Source: JAOTZA01 sp965224065 (GTDB lineage Bacteria > Acidobacteriota > Thermoanaerobaculia > Multivoradales > JAHEKO01). Taken from it: a DNA stretch of 64,000 nt. Where the stretch lies: positions 1,302,001 to 1,366,000 of the forward strand of contig CBDCYF010000005.1 in the NCBI GenBank assembly GCA_965224065.1, given 5' to 3'. The notes beneath the pieces were generated by a model. That model saw only the letters and a program-made list of their open reading frames with translations. It was not told where the DNA came from and did no database searches. Every line of letters starts with the position of its first letter. The first letter of the stretch is position 1. A program made the translations under genes and the position numbers. Positions 51,449 through 60,066 of this stretch are shown one piece after another.

Positions 51449-52123
51449 ATGACACAGAAGCTTCCGATCCAGCCGGTCGACCGATCGCGCTTCGACGAGG
51501 CCGTCGAGGTTCTATGCGACGCCTTCTTCGACTATCCGGTGATGCGGTTCATTATCGGAGATATTGAAGGCCAAGACGAGCGCGAATACCTGCGCCGCCT
51601 GACCCATCTCATCTCGTTCTTCACCGTCGCCCGCTTTCTCCGCGACGATCTGGTTCTGGCGGTGGTCGAAGACCGGCGCTTTGTCGCGATGGCCAACATC
51701 AACCTCCCGGGCGAGGCTCAATTACTCGACTCGCGTCTGGGCGGCGGAACTCCCTGGACGCCCCAGCCGATCCCCGAGCTCGAAGAGCACCGTGCGGCGC
51801 TGTGGGGGGAGCTGGGAGAGGCGGCCCGCGAGCGCTACGAAGCCTACGGCGCCGCGACCGCAGACTTCGAGTGGCCCGAGCCCCACTTCCACCTCGGAAT
51901 GATCGGGGTTCTTCGCTCGCATACCGGCCGTGGACTCGGGCGCCGGCTGCTCGATCACTTGCACCAGATGTCCGGATCGCACCCCGCCTCGCTCGGTGTG
52001 AGCCTGACCACCGAGACCGCTTCCAACGTGCCTTTCTACCGGCACTTCGGCTACGAGATCGTCGGACACGAGAGGGTCGGCGACCTCGAGAGCTGGGGCT
52101 TTTTCCGCCGCGACCCGGGCTAG
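51449..52123 (+). CDS. GNAT-family N-acetyltransferase
   Basis: The 224-residue protein has a GNAT fold. The acetyl-CoA binding motif A is LGMIGVLRSHTGRGLGRRLLDHLH (R/Q-x-x-G-x-G/A, partly quoted), and the motif B region is TETASNVPFYRHFGYEIVGH. The N-terminal half (VEVLCDAFFDYPVMRFI) resembles the group with a longer lid, such as puromycin-acetyltransferase-like proteins. Substrate cannot be inferred. The gene is divergent from the TolB-like gene, and its stop shares CTAG with the convergent Rieske gene. Confidence 0.9.
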   Translation: MTQKLPIQPVDRSRFDEAVEVLCDAFFDYPVMRFIIGDIEGQDEREYLRRLTHLISFFTVARFLRDDLVLAVVEDRRFVAMANINLPGEAQLLDSRLGGGTPWTPQPIPELEEHRAALWGELGEAARERYEAYGAATADFEWPEPHFHLGMIGVLRSHTGRGLGRRLLDHLHQMSGSHPASLGVSLTTETASNVPFYRHFGYEIVGHERVGDLESWGFFRRDPG

Positions 52124-53226
52124 ATTTTTTCGAGCACCCTCAAATACTCGCGGTCGAAGGCCGCGAGCTGGCTTTCGAGCTCGGCGTAGGGACCCGGCTG
52201 GTACGCCCTCGAGCCGATCCCCTGTTGCGAAATCGTACACAGGCGCCAGTCCTCCCGGTTGGTCATGTCCCAAAACTCCACCGCTCCGGCCGGATCGAAC
52301 CCCGGCCGGGCGACCGAATCGGGATGAAAGTACCAACCGCAGTAAATGCGCGTGTGGTCGGGCCGTTGCGGCTCGCTTCGATGGATCAGCACGTAGTCCG
52401 GATGAAGGCTGAGGAACAGGCTCGGGAAGATGGTGTAGTAGTACACCAGACCCAGGTCTTCTCCTTCGACCCCACCCAGCGGCGAAGCACACGCCTCACC
52501 GCTCATCGTCATGCTGCCGCCGGCGCCGCGCGCCATCTTCATCGGCCCGCCCAGAAACGGACCTTCATCGAGATCGTTGGAGCTGTCCCGGTAGGGCGTC
52601 AGCCGGTTGAGCACCGGGTGGACGTTCGGACAGTGGTAGCACTCGCTGTAGTTCTGAAAAAAGAGCTTCCAGTTGGCGTCGACGTCGTAGACCGTCTGGT
52701 GGACCGATACGAGGTCGGCGATGCGCCATTCGGTGAAGCGCCCGATCAATGGCCCAAACGCATCCTCGAACGGCTCGGGATCCGGGTCAAGGTTGACAAA
52801 GATCAACCCCTCCCACAACCCTGTCGGCGCCGCACGCAACGGGTAGTCTGCCCTGTCGAAGCCGGACACCTCGTCCATGTTGGGCGCGGCCTTGAGCCGG
52901 CCATCGAGATCATAGGTCCAGGCGTGGTACGGGCACTGGATCCCGCCACGGAACCGCCCCTCGTCGTCGGTGCAAAGCCGGCTCCCGCGGTGACGGCAGA
53001 CGTTGAAAAACGCCCGGATCTCGCCGCCCCGGCCCCGCACCACGATCAGGTCCTCGCCATCCAGGGTCACCCGGAAGAAGCTGCCCGCATCGGGCAGGCT
53101 CGACACGTGCCCCGCATAGAGCCAGTACTTGGAAAAGATCTTCCGGCCCTCTTCCCGAAAGATGTCGTCTGAAGTGTAGAACTCCCCCGGCAGCGTCAGG
53201 GCACCGGCCGCGGTTCGCACTTGCAT
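52120..53226 (-). CDS. Rieske-type ring-hydroxylating oxygenase, alpha subunit
   Basis: The 368-residue protein starts at ATG 53226. The Rieske [2Fe-2S] ligands are C77-x-H79 and C98-x2-H101 (NVCRHRGS and QCPYHAW). The mononuclear iron site is ECYHCPNVH (facial His residues), with an Asp likely in FWDMTNREDW. The length and SRPBCC-type C-terminal domain match aromatic or choline-monooxygenase-like oxygenases. No reductase or ferredoxin gene is adjacent, so electron-transfer partners must lie elsewhere. Substrate unknown. Confidence 0.92.
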   Translation of the reverse strand: MQVRTAAGALTLPGEFYTSDDIFREEGRKIFSKYWLYAGHVSSLPDAGSFFRVTLDGEDLIVVRGRGGEIRAFFNVCRHRGSRLCTDDEGRFRGGIQCPYHAWTYDLDGRLKAAPNMDEVSGFDRADYPLRAAPTGLWEGLIFVNLDPDPEPFEDAFGPLIGRFTEWRIADLVSVHQTVYDVDANWKLFFQNYSECYHCPNVHPVLNRLTPYRDSSNDLDEGPFLGGPMKMARGAGGSMTMSGEACASPLGGVEGEDLGLVYYYTIFPSLFLSLHPDYVLIHRSEPQRPDHTRIYCGWYFHPDSVARPGFDPAGAVEFWDMTNREDWRLCTISQQGIGSRAYQPGPYAELESQLAAFDREYLRVLEKI

Positions 53227-53351
53227 GGCGCCCGGCAGGATACCGCAACGCGACCGGCGCAAACGGAGCCCGGCTCTCGACATTACGAATGGGCACCGGC
53301 TCCCGCTCCGTGGCATAGGATCTTCCTCGGGAACGACAACAGGAGGAAGAC

Positions 53352-55061
53352 ATGACCCGCAGCCGAGCTTCCCGCGCGGCGGCCGACCCGGCCGTCGCGG
53401 CATTTACCATCGCCATCGCCATCGCCATCGCCGCCGCGAGCGCGGCTCAGGTCCACGACCCGAGGGCCTTGACCTCCGATCCCGAGACCGCCGACGCTCC
53501 CATCGCCCCGCGGCTCGAAGGCCTCGGCGATCACCACATCGCGGTCACCACGGACAGCCCGGATTCCCAGGCGTTTTTCGACCAGGGGATGCGTCTGACT
53601 TATGGGTTCAACCATTCCGAAGCGCTCCGCGCCTTCAAGGAGGCGGCCCGTTTGGACCCCGCCAACGCCATGGCGTACTGGGGCTGGGCTCTGGTCCTGG
53701 GACCCAACCTCAACCTGCCGATGCTTCCGGAAGTGGCACCGCAGGCGCATGACGCCATCCAGCGGGCGGTGGCACTCAAAGACCGCGTCTCCGAGCGGGA
53801 AGCCGCGTACATCGACGCGATGGCCAAGCGCTATGTGGCCGATCCGGACGACGACCGCGGCCCCTTGGACGCCGCCTACGCGGAGGCGATGCGCGAGGTC
53901 GTCAATCGCTATCCGGATGATCTCGATGCCGCGACTCTCTACGCCGCCGCCCTGATGAACCTCTCCCCATGGGACTATTGGAACCTCGATGGCAGCGCAA
54001 AGGGGCACACCACAGAGATCCTCGACACGCTGCAGTCGGTGGTCGATCGCAACCCGCGGCACGCCGGCGCCCTCCACTACTACATCCACACCGTCGAGGC
54101 CCGGCACCCCGGTCGGGGTGAAAAGCACGCCGACATGCTGGCCGGCTTGATGCCCGGCGCCGGCCACATGGTTCACATGCCGTCGCACATCTATATGCGC
54201 GTCGGCCGGTTCGCCGATTCCTATGAGGCCAACCGTAGGGCGACCGAGGCGGACGAGGGCTATGTCACCCAGTGCCGCGCGCAGGGCATCTACCCGCTCA
54301 ACTACTACCCGCACAACATCCACTTCATGGCGTGGTCGGCCATGATGCAGGGGCGCAAGCAAGCCGCTCTGGCGTCGGCGCGCAAGATCGTCGACAAGGT
54401 GCCCGCCGAGCTGGCCGCTCACAAGAACGTCTGGGGTCTCTATGAAACCTTTCTGAGCCAACCGATGTTCACGATGGTCCGCTTTGGCATGTGGAAGGAG
54501 ATGCTGGCCGAGCCCAAGCCCGAGATCGGATCCCGGTTTATGACCGGTATCTGGCACTACGGTCGTGCCCTCGCCTATACACACACCGGCCGCCTGCGAA
54601 AGGCCCGCAAGGAGCTTCGCGCGCTCGAAGCCGCCCACCGGACGATCACTCGCTCCGAGCAGTACATCGGCTTTGCCGCCGCCGAGACCCTGACGGCCAT
54701 CGCCCGCGAGATTGTCGCCGGCGAGATCGCCGCCAAGCGAGGCAAGACCCTGGAAGCCCTGGCCCGCCTGGAGCGCGCCGTGCGTCTCGAGGAAGGCTTG
54801 CTCTACAACGAGCCCCCGGACTGGTACTTCCCCGTCCGGCACCTCCTGGGCGCGGTGTTGCTGGAGGCGGGCCGCCCCGGCGAGGCCGAGGTGGTGTACT
54901 CGGCCGATTTGCGCAAGAACGCCGACAACGGCTACTCGCTCTTCGGTCTGCGTCAGGCGCTGGCAGCCCAGGGCAAGACGGCCGACGCCGAGGTGGTGGC
55001 CCGCCGGTTCGAGCGCTCGTGGGCTGACGCCGACCACGAGTTGACCAGCTCGCGGTTCTAG
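53352..55061 (+). CDS. Exported TPR-like protein with conserved histidine clusters
   Basis: The 569-residue protein has an AGGAGGA site 6 nt before ATG 53352. Its signal-like N terminus is encoded partly by a (CATCGC)4 hexamer repeat (AFTIAIAIAIAAASAA). TPR-type repeats cover most of the length (ALRAFKEAARLDPANAMAYW). A striking His cluster occupies the middle: His242, 246, 252, 259, 272, 275, 279, 321 and 324, with GAGHMVHMPSHIYMR as the core. Such clusters suggest a metal or heme site. Homologous TPR proteins are widespread, but I know no defined function. Neighbours (Rieske oxygenase, aldehyde dehydrogenase) do not fix its role. Confidence 0.8.
   Translation: MTRSRASRAAADPAVAAFTIAIAIAIAAASAAQVHDPRALTSDPETADAPIAPRLEGLGDHHIAVTTDSPDSQAFFDQGMRLTYGFNHSEALRAFKEAARLDPANAMAYWGWALVLGPNLNLPMLPEVAPQAHDAIQRAVALKDRVSEREAAYIDAMAKRYVADPDDDRGPLDAAYAEAMREVVNRYPDDLDAATLYAAALMNLSPWDYWNLDGSAKGHTTEILDTLQSVVDRNPRHAGALHYYIHTVEARHPGRGEKHADMLAGLMPGAGHMVHMPSHIYMRVGRFADSYEANRRATEADEGYVTQCRAQGIYPLNYYPHNIHFMAWSAMMQGRKQAALASARKIVDKVPAELAAHKNVWGLYETFLSQPMFTMVRFGMWKEMLAEPKPEIGSRFMTGIWHYGRALAYTHTGRLRKARKELRALEAAHRTITRSEQYIGFAAAETLTAIAREIVAGEIAAKRGKTLEALARLERAVRLEEGLLYNEPPDWYFPVRHLLGAVLLEAGRPGEAEVVYSADLRKNADNGYSLFGLRQALAAQGKTADAEVVARRFERSWADADHELTSSRF
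53408..53431 (+). repeat. (CATCGC)4 hexanucleotide repeat in signal-peptide coding region
   Basis: Four perfect CATCGC units encode alternating Ile-Ala in the hydrophobic core of the TPR protein's signal peptide. Unit loss or gain would change the length of the hydrophobic core without a frameshift. Confidence 0.9.
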
Positions 55062-55109
55062 CCTGACCTTCTCATCGTGTGTCGCGAGCCCCGGTAGACT
55101 CGTCGCCCC

Positions 55110-56477
55110 ATGACGATCACCAGCTCGAATCCGGCGACCGGCGAGGTCATCCGGACTTACGAAGAAACCACCGAGCGGGAGCTCGAGACCGCGCTCGACA
55201 AGTCAGTTGCCGCCTTTCGGGAGTGGAAAACGCGCGCGGTCTCCGAGCGCGTCGGGCTACTCTCGGCCGCTGCCTCGGTGCTCGAGACCGACAGAGAACG
55301 ATACGCCGAGCTGATGGCGATGGAGATGGGCAAGCCGGTTCGCGAGGGCCGCGCCGAGATCGACAAATGCGCCTGGGTGTGCCGCTACTACGCCGAGAAG
55401 GCGCTAGTGCTCCTCGAGCCGCGGCCCGTCGAGACCGACGCCTCGGAGAGTTTTGTGGCCTTCGAGCCCCTGGGGCCGGTGCTGGCGGTGATGCCTTGGA
55501 ACTTTCCTTTCTGGCAGGTTTTCCGATTTATCGCGCCGCACGTCACCGCCGGGAACACCGGCCTACTGAAACATGCTTCCAACGTGCCCGGCTGCGCGCT
55601 CGCCATCGAAGACGTTCTGCGCCGAGCGGGCTATCCCGAAGGCGTCTTTCAGACGCTTCTCGTCGGGAGCGGCTCGGTGGCCGGGCTGATCGAGGATCCC
55701 CGCGTCGCCGCGGTCACCCTGACCGGCAGCACGCCGGCCGGGCGGGCGGTGGCGAAAAAGGCCGGTGAGTGTCTCAAGAAAACCGTTCTCGAGCTCGGCG
55801 GAAGCGACCCCTATGTGGTGCTCTCGGACGCCGGTCTCGATCTGGCGGCCGAGCAATGCGTGACCAGCCGGCTGATCAACGGCGGGCAAAGCTGCATCGC
55901 CGCCAAGCGTTTCATCGTGAACCGGGACCAGCTCGAGGAGTTCGAGCATCGCGTGGTCGCGGCGATGGCGGCCAAACGGGTGGGCGACCCGCTCGAAGAA
56001 ACGACCGACGTCGGCCCCATGGCGCGCGCCGACCTGCGCGACGAGCTCCACGAGCAAGTGCAGGCAAGTGTCGCCGCGGGGGCGTGCTGTGTGCTCGGCG
56101 GAGACAAGCCCGACGGCCTCGGCGCGTTCTACCCGCCGACCGTCTTGACCGGAGTGCGGCCGGGGATGCCGGCCTACGAAGAAGAGCTCTTTGGACCGGT
56201 GGCGGCGATCCTGCCGGCGAAAAACGACCGGGACGCGATACGGATCGCCAACGACTCCCCGTTTGGGCTGGGCGCCGCCGTGTTTACGGCCGACGAGAGC
56301 GCCGGCCGCCGGATCGCGACCCACGAGCTCGCAGCCGGGAACTGTTTTGTCAACGCGTTCGTGCGCAGCGACCCGCGGCTGCCGTTTGGCGGCGTCAAGG
56401 AATCGGGCTACGGGCGCGAGCTGGGGAGCTACGGCTTCTACGAGTTCGTCAATGTCAAGACCGTCTGGGTCGGTTAG
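55110..56477 (+). CDS. NAD(P)-dependent succinate-semialdehyde dehydrogenase-type aldehyde dehydrogenase
   Basis: The 455-residue ALDH shows VLAVMPWNFPFWQVFRF (nucleotide- and substrate-binding entrance), TLTGSTPAGRAVAKKAG, the general base in LELGGSDPYVVL, and the nucleophile in NGGQSCIAAKRFIV. PFGGVKESGYGRELG closes the active site. The short length, starting ITSSNPATGE, and the SCIAAKR motif are typical of the SSADH (GabD/Sad) group that oxidises succinate semialdehyde. Other short aldehydes remain possible. No GABA transaminase is nearby. Confidence 0.9.
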   Translation: MTITSSNPATGEVIRTYEETTERELETALDKSVAAFREWKTRAVSERVGLLSAAASVLETDRERYAELMAMEMGKPVREGRAEIDKCAWVCRYYAEKALVLLEPRPVETDASESFVAFEPLGPVLAVMPWNFPFWQVFRFIAPHVTAGNTGLLKHASNVPGCALAIEDVLRRAGYPEGVFQTLLVGSGSVAGLIEDPRVAAVTLTGSTPAGRAVAKKAGECLKKTVLELGGSDPYVVLSDAGLDLAAEQCVTSRLINGGQSCIAAKRFIVNRDQLEEFEHRVVAAMAAKRVGDPLEETTDVGPMARADLRDELHEQVQASVAAGACCVLGGDKPDGLGAFYPPTVLTGVRPGMPAYEEELFGPVAAILPAKNDRDAIRIANDSPFGLGAAVFTADESAGRRIATHELAAGNCFVNAFVRSDPRLPFGGVKESGYGRELGSYGFYEFVNVKTVWVG

Positions 56478-56569
56478 CGACCCAGGTGGAAGAGCTCCGC
56501 CAAGCCCTCGACCCCGTCCACGAGCCAAGCCCCGGGCGGCTGAACAAGCCTTTGGCATCCACCGGATAG

Positions 56570-56869
56570 ACCTCGCCGGCCCGGGCCGATCCCGCCAATC
56601 GAGGAAAGGTCATGGATCGGGGTCTGTGGCGCTACACCCGCCATCCCAATTACTTCGGCGACGCCACGCTATGGTGGGGCCTCGGCTGCTTCGCGCTCGC
56701 CACCCCCGGTTCCCTCTGGACCATCGTCGCTCCCCTCCTGATGACCTTCCTGATCCTCAAGGTCTCGGGGGTTGCGCTGCTCGAGAAGGGCCTCGGCGAC
56801 ACCAAGCCGCAGTACCGCGATTACGTTCGCCGGACCAGCGCCTTCTTCCCGTGGCCACCCAGGACCTGA
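56570..56869 (+). pseudogene. C-terminal remnant of a DUF1295 (steroid 5-alpha-reductase-like) membrane protein
   Basis: Residues encoded from an ATG at 56612 read MDRGLWRYTRHPNYFGDA, then LLMTFLILKVSGVALLEK and RRTSAFFPWPP. This is the conserved C-terminal third of DUF1295 proteins, which are normally about 260 residues. Family-like sequence continues upstream of that ATG (ADPANRGKV from 56588) until a TAG at 56567-56569. Upstream of the TAG I see no hydrophobic coding sequence, so the N-terminal two-thirds are missing. If expressed, the 85-residue product would have one or two helices. A decayed gene is more likely than a functional short protein. Confidence 0.72.
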
Positions 56870-56928
56870 CCCTCGCCTGGGCTCCTGCTACTCTCTTGGG
56901 CTCAAACGAGAACCGTAAAGGAGAATCG

Positions 56929-57843
56929 ATGCGCGCTCGAACCATCTTGCCGGCCCTGCTCGCCTTAACGGCCGCCCTAACAGGCCTCACCCACCCCGCC
57001 ACCGCCCAGGACTCGGGAATCTCCTTCAAATCGACCGAGCTGGCTCCGGGGCTCTACATGATCCACGGCGAAGGCGGCTTTGCCGGCGGCAACCTCGGGC
57101 TCTTGATGGGCGAGGACGGTGTCGTCCTGATCGACGACGGCTTGCCGCCGCTCGTTGGCCGGCTCCAATCGGCGATCGACGAGCTGACGACCGAGCCGGT
57201 CGAGTTCCTCATCAACACGCACGTTCACGGCGACCACATCGGCGGCAACGAAGCGCTCGGCAAGGAGGGCGCGACCATCGTCGCCCACGACAACTTGAGA
57301 AAACGCCTGGTGAGCGAAGGGATGACCACGGCGCAGGGTGAAGTTCCCGCGCCCGAAGACGCCCTGCCGGTGGTCACGTTTTCCGACTCGGTCACCTTCC
57401 ATCTCAACGGCCGCGAGGCCTTTGTGTTCCACGTGGCCGGCGCGCACACCGATGGTGACGCGGTGATCCATTTCCGCGAGGACGACGTCATCCACGTGGG
57501 CGACGTCATGTTCAACGGTCTGTTTCCCTTTATCGACCAGGATTCGGGCGGCACCGTGGCCGGCTACATCTCGGCCCAGGAGCGGATCCTGGCGCTGGCC
57601 GGCGACGACACCCGGATCATCCCCGGCCACGGCCCGCTGGCGAGCAAGCAGGACCTGCAGACGGCGGTCGACATGCTCAAAGACTCGGCCGGCCGGGTCC
57701 GGGCGCTGGTCGAGGCCGGAAAGACCGAGGACGAGATCCTGGCCGCGAATCCGCTGGCCGACTACCACGATGACTGGAACTGGTCGTTTATCACCACCGA
57801 GCGCATGACCCGGACGCTCTACCGCGCGGCCAGCCGGAACTGA
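56929..57843 (+). CDS. Secreted MBL-fold metallo-hydrolase (subclass B3-like)
   Basis: The 304-residue protein has AAAGGAG about 5 nt before ATG 56929 and a signal peptide ending TATAQ. The zinc-binding HxHxDH is NTHVHGDHIGG, with further ligands in VAGAHTDGDAVIHF, HVGDVMFNG and IIPGHGPLA. Length and secretion resemble periplasmic metallo-beta-lactamase-fold hydrolases, many of which are not antibiotic hydrolases. The enzyme's substrate is unknown. The upstream DUF1295 remnant and downstream convergent secreted-protein gene give no functional clue. Confidence 0.9.
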   Translation: MRARTILPALLALTAALTGLTHPATAQDSGISFKSTELAPGLYMIHGEGGFAGGNLGLLMGEDGVVLIDDGLPPLVGRLQSAIDELTTEPVEFLINTHVHGDHIGGNEALGKEGATIVAHDNLRKRLVSEGMTTAQGEVPAPEDALPVVTFSDSVTFHLNGREAFVFHVAGAHTDGDAVIHFREDDVIHVGDVMFNGLFPFIDQDSGGTVAGYISAQERILALAGDDTRIIPGHGPLASKQDLQTAVDMLKDSAGRVRALVEAGKTEDEILAANPLADYHDDWNWSFITTERMTRTLYRAASRN

Positions 57844-57850
57844 GCGGAGG

Positions 57851-58705
57851 CTAGCGCCAGGAATCGAAACCGTCGATGTGCAGGGTCCCGGAGGTCGAGC
57901 CCACCGAGCCTCCGATCGCGCCCCAGCGCGCGGACTCGATCGTCGAGGCGCTGTTGGTCAGCCCGGTGAGGCCGGTAGAAGTCCCGTCGTTGATCGACAC
58001 CAGCAGGACCCCGGTACCGGCCGCGGCGATCCAGTCGAGCTCGATCTTGTTCCAGCCGGGTGCAAGCGGCAGCTCCTGACCCGGTGCCATCTGGGTCAAT
58101 CCGCCACCGTCTTCGCGTGCCGCCAGATGAACCGCGTCGACGCCGCCAGGGTTCTTCTTCAGCGTGAGAATGAACTGCGCGGCGCCGGACCCCGAGTAGG
58201 CAACAAAGTGCTCGATCTCGTCGCCGGCCCCAAGGCTGAGATTGTCGAGCCGAACGTAGAGCCGGGCATGGTAGGCGGTTTCGGCAATCGGTGACGGATC
58301 GTCGACCGAGCCGAAATCCGAGGACAGCGCGGTGTCGATCACCGCCGAGAAGTCGGCACCCGAAGCCACGGAGAACCCGTCTCCGAGCGAGATCACCTCG
58401 CCCGACCGGAACGTCGCTCCGCTCCCCATCACCTCCAGGTTCTGGGCGAAGAGATCGAGACAGGCCTCGAAGACCCCCTGGATCTGACTGGGCGGCGGCG
58501 CCAGGACGACGGTATCCGGCCCGGTGCACTCCGAGCCGACCACGACTTCCAGACCGTAGCTACCGGCAAATGCCGCTTGGGCCGTCACGTGAACGCTTCC
58601 CGCGACGGCCGGCGAAGCGAGAAGCGGCAAACCGAGCGCCAGCGCCCCACAAGCCGGTCCAAGCCTCCTCTGAGTCAGGTGGAGCACCCCTATCCCCCGT
58701 TCCAC
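57851..58705 (-). CDS. Secreted protein with 3-coathanger-stack-like motif and DGF-type C terminus
   Basis: The 284-residue frame starts at GTG 58705, overlapping the DUF1501 gene by 16 bp. A GTG at 58687, just after the DUF1501 stop, is an equally good start. A signal peptide ends near SPAVAGS. The run ATFRSGEVISLGDGFSV with SGADFSAVID is the pattern of the 3-coathanger stack domain found in secreted proteins of several phyla. The following ~150 residues look like a beta-sandwich. The C terminus HIDGFDSWR resembles a truncated form of the DGFESGDTSxW tail of the neighbouring DUF1501 protein. Role unknown, perhaps a cell-surface adhesin or carbohydrate binder. Confidence 0.72.
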   Translation of the reverse strand: MERGIGVLHLTQRRLGPACGALALGLPLLASPAVAGSVHVTAQAAFAGSYGLEVVVGSECTGPDTVVLAPPPSQIQGVFEACLDLFAQNLEVMGSGATFRSGEVISLGDGFSVASGADFSAVIDTALSSDFGSVDDPSPIAETAYHARLYVRLDNLSLGAGDEIEHFVAYSGSGAAQFILTLKKNPGGVDAVHLAAREDGGGLTQMAPGQELPLAPGWNKIELDWIAAAGTGVLLVSINDGTSTGLTGLTNSASTIESARWGAIGGSVGSTSGTLHIDGFDSWR

Positions 58706-60036
58706 GCCGAGGTGTCTCCCGACTCAAAGCCGTCAGAGAAGATGGTCGAGCCAGGCCCGCCCTTGTAGTCGGGCTCGATATCGGTTCCCGAAACGACGCC
58801 GAGGGGCGAATAGTCCGCGTAGCCCGGGAAAACGATCCCCAGCTTGTTGTTCCCCAGCCGGCGGATGAGAATCTCGGAAAGAACCCTACGGTAGTCGGTG
58901 GTGACGGCGAGATCATCACCTTCGAAGAGCTCGCCCGGCGCCAGACCCGGCCAGGTCCCATGCAAACCTCCGGATGCGTTGCCGCTCAAGACCATCATGA
59001 GGTTGCCGTGCCCGTGGTCGGTGCCGTCGTCGGCGTTCTCGACGAACCGTCGGCCGAATTCGCTCTGGACTACGACTGTCAACTTCTGGGTATAGTCGTT
59101 GGCACCCGCCCCGTTGAGATCCGTATAGAGAGCGTGAAGGCCTTGGGACAGCTCGGTCAGCAGTTGCGGCAGCCAGTAGTCCTGGTTGGCGTGAGTGTCC
59201 CAACCGCCCAGATCGAGCGTCGCGACGTGCAGGCCGATGTCGAGCTTGACCATCTGGGCGATCACCTGGAGGTGCTCGCCGAACTCGCCGGGAGGGTAAG
59301 TTGCGCCGTTGGCCGGTGTGTAGCTGTCGTTGACAAAAAGGTCGATCACGTCCACCGCGTCGAGCGCTTGCAAACCCGTGACGTGAAGCAGGGAGCTGTC
59401 GGCCTCGTAGAGCTTTCGCATACTCGTGCGTTGGGCGTCACGCCAACGCCATGGACCGGTGTTGAGCGCGAAGATTCCCGGGTCGGCGAGGTTGACCGTC
59501 TGCCGGTCGCCACGGAGCGACGTTTGCTGCAGCCCGCCCATCGCCAGCGACGGCATGATCAAGGTCTCCGGCAACGCCGAAGAAGATGCCAGGTGCCGGG
59601 TGAGCCATCCGGTCGGGGTCGTGCGAACGCCCGGAGTCCCCAACTCCATGTATTCCATCGACTCGAAGTGACTCCGGTTGGCCTCGTCCATCCCCGCGGC
59701 CATCACAATCGACAACTTGTTGTCCTGGTACAGGTCCAGGAGGGGCGAGGCGGCAGGATGGAGACCAAACTGGGCCGTCAACGGAAGCGCCGCGTTGGGT
59801 CCGGTCAGCGGCACCTGGAGCTCGGATCGCGCCGCCTCGTAGTGGCCGCGGTCCGCGCCGGCGACGGGCGGCATCAAGGTCAGCCCGTCCATCCCACCGC
59901 GCAGAAAAAGAACCAGAAGGACCTCCTGGTTCCCGGAAGTCTGCGCGAAGGCCATGGTGTTGAAGCGCGAACCGGCGAGGCCGGCGATGGCCGCCGAACA
60001 CCCGACCATGAACCCTCTGCGGCTGATCTCACACAT
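58690..60036 (-). CDS. DUF1501 protein with Tat-type signal and DGFESGDTSxW C-terminal tail
   Basis: The 448-residue protein starts with a twin-arginine-like signal (SRRGFMVGCSAAIAGLAG). DUF1501 features are VLLVLFLRGGMDGLTLMPPV, LGGWDTHANQDYWLPQLL and VVVQSEFGRRFVENADDGTDHGHG, which include alkaline-phosphatase-superfamily-like His and Asp residues. The protein ends IFSDGFESGDTSAWNGG, a tail seen in secreted proteins of related bacteria and possibly a sorting signal. DUF1501 and DUF1800 genes are nearly always paired, as here (30-bp gap), suggesting a two-protein exported system of unknown function. The preceding DUF1800 gene is in the same operon. Confidence 0.88.
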   Translation of the reverse strand: MCEISRRGFMVGCSAAIAGLAGSRFNTMAFAQTSGNQEVLLVLFLRGGMDGLTLMPPVAGADRGHYEAARSELQVPLTGPNAALPLTAQFGLHPAASPLLDLYQDNKLSIVMAAGMDEANRSHFESMEYMELGTPGVRTTPTGWLTRHLASSSALPETLIMPSLAMGGLQQTSLRGDRQTVNLADPGIFALNTGPWRWRDAQRTSMRKLYEADSSLLHVTGLQALDAVDVIDLFVNDSYTPANGATYPPGEFGEHLQVIAQMVKLDIGLHVATLDLGGWDTHANQDYWLPQLLTELSQGLHALYTDLNGAGANDYTQKLTVVVQSEFGRRFVENADDGTDHGHGNLMMVLSGNASGGLHGTWPGLAPGELFEGDDLAVTTDYRRVLSEILIRRLGNNKLGIVFPGYADYSPLGVVSGTDIEPDYKGGPGSTIFSDGFESGDTSAWNGG

Positions 60037-60066
60037 CGTTCGTCTCTCCGGGCTGCTACCGGGTCC

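Noticed and set aside
53283..55037. 584-codon minus-strand open frame
   Set aside because: Antisense to the TPR protein, which has a good ribosome-binding site and signal peptide. The antisense product has only low-complexity composition.
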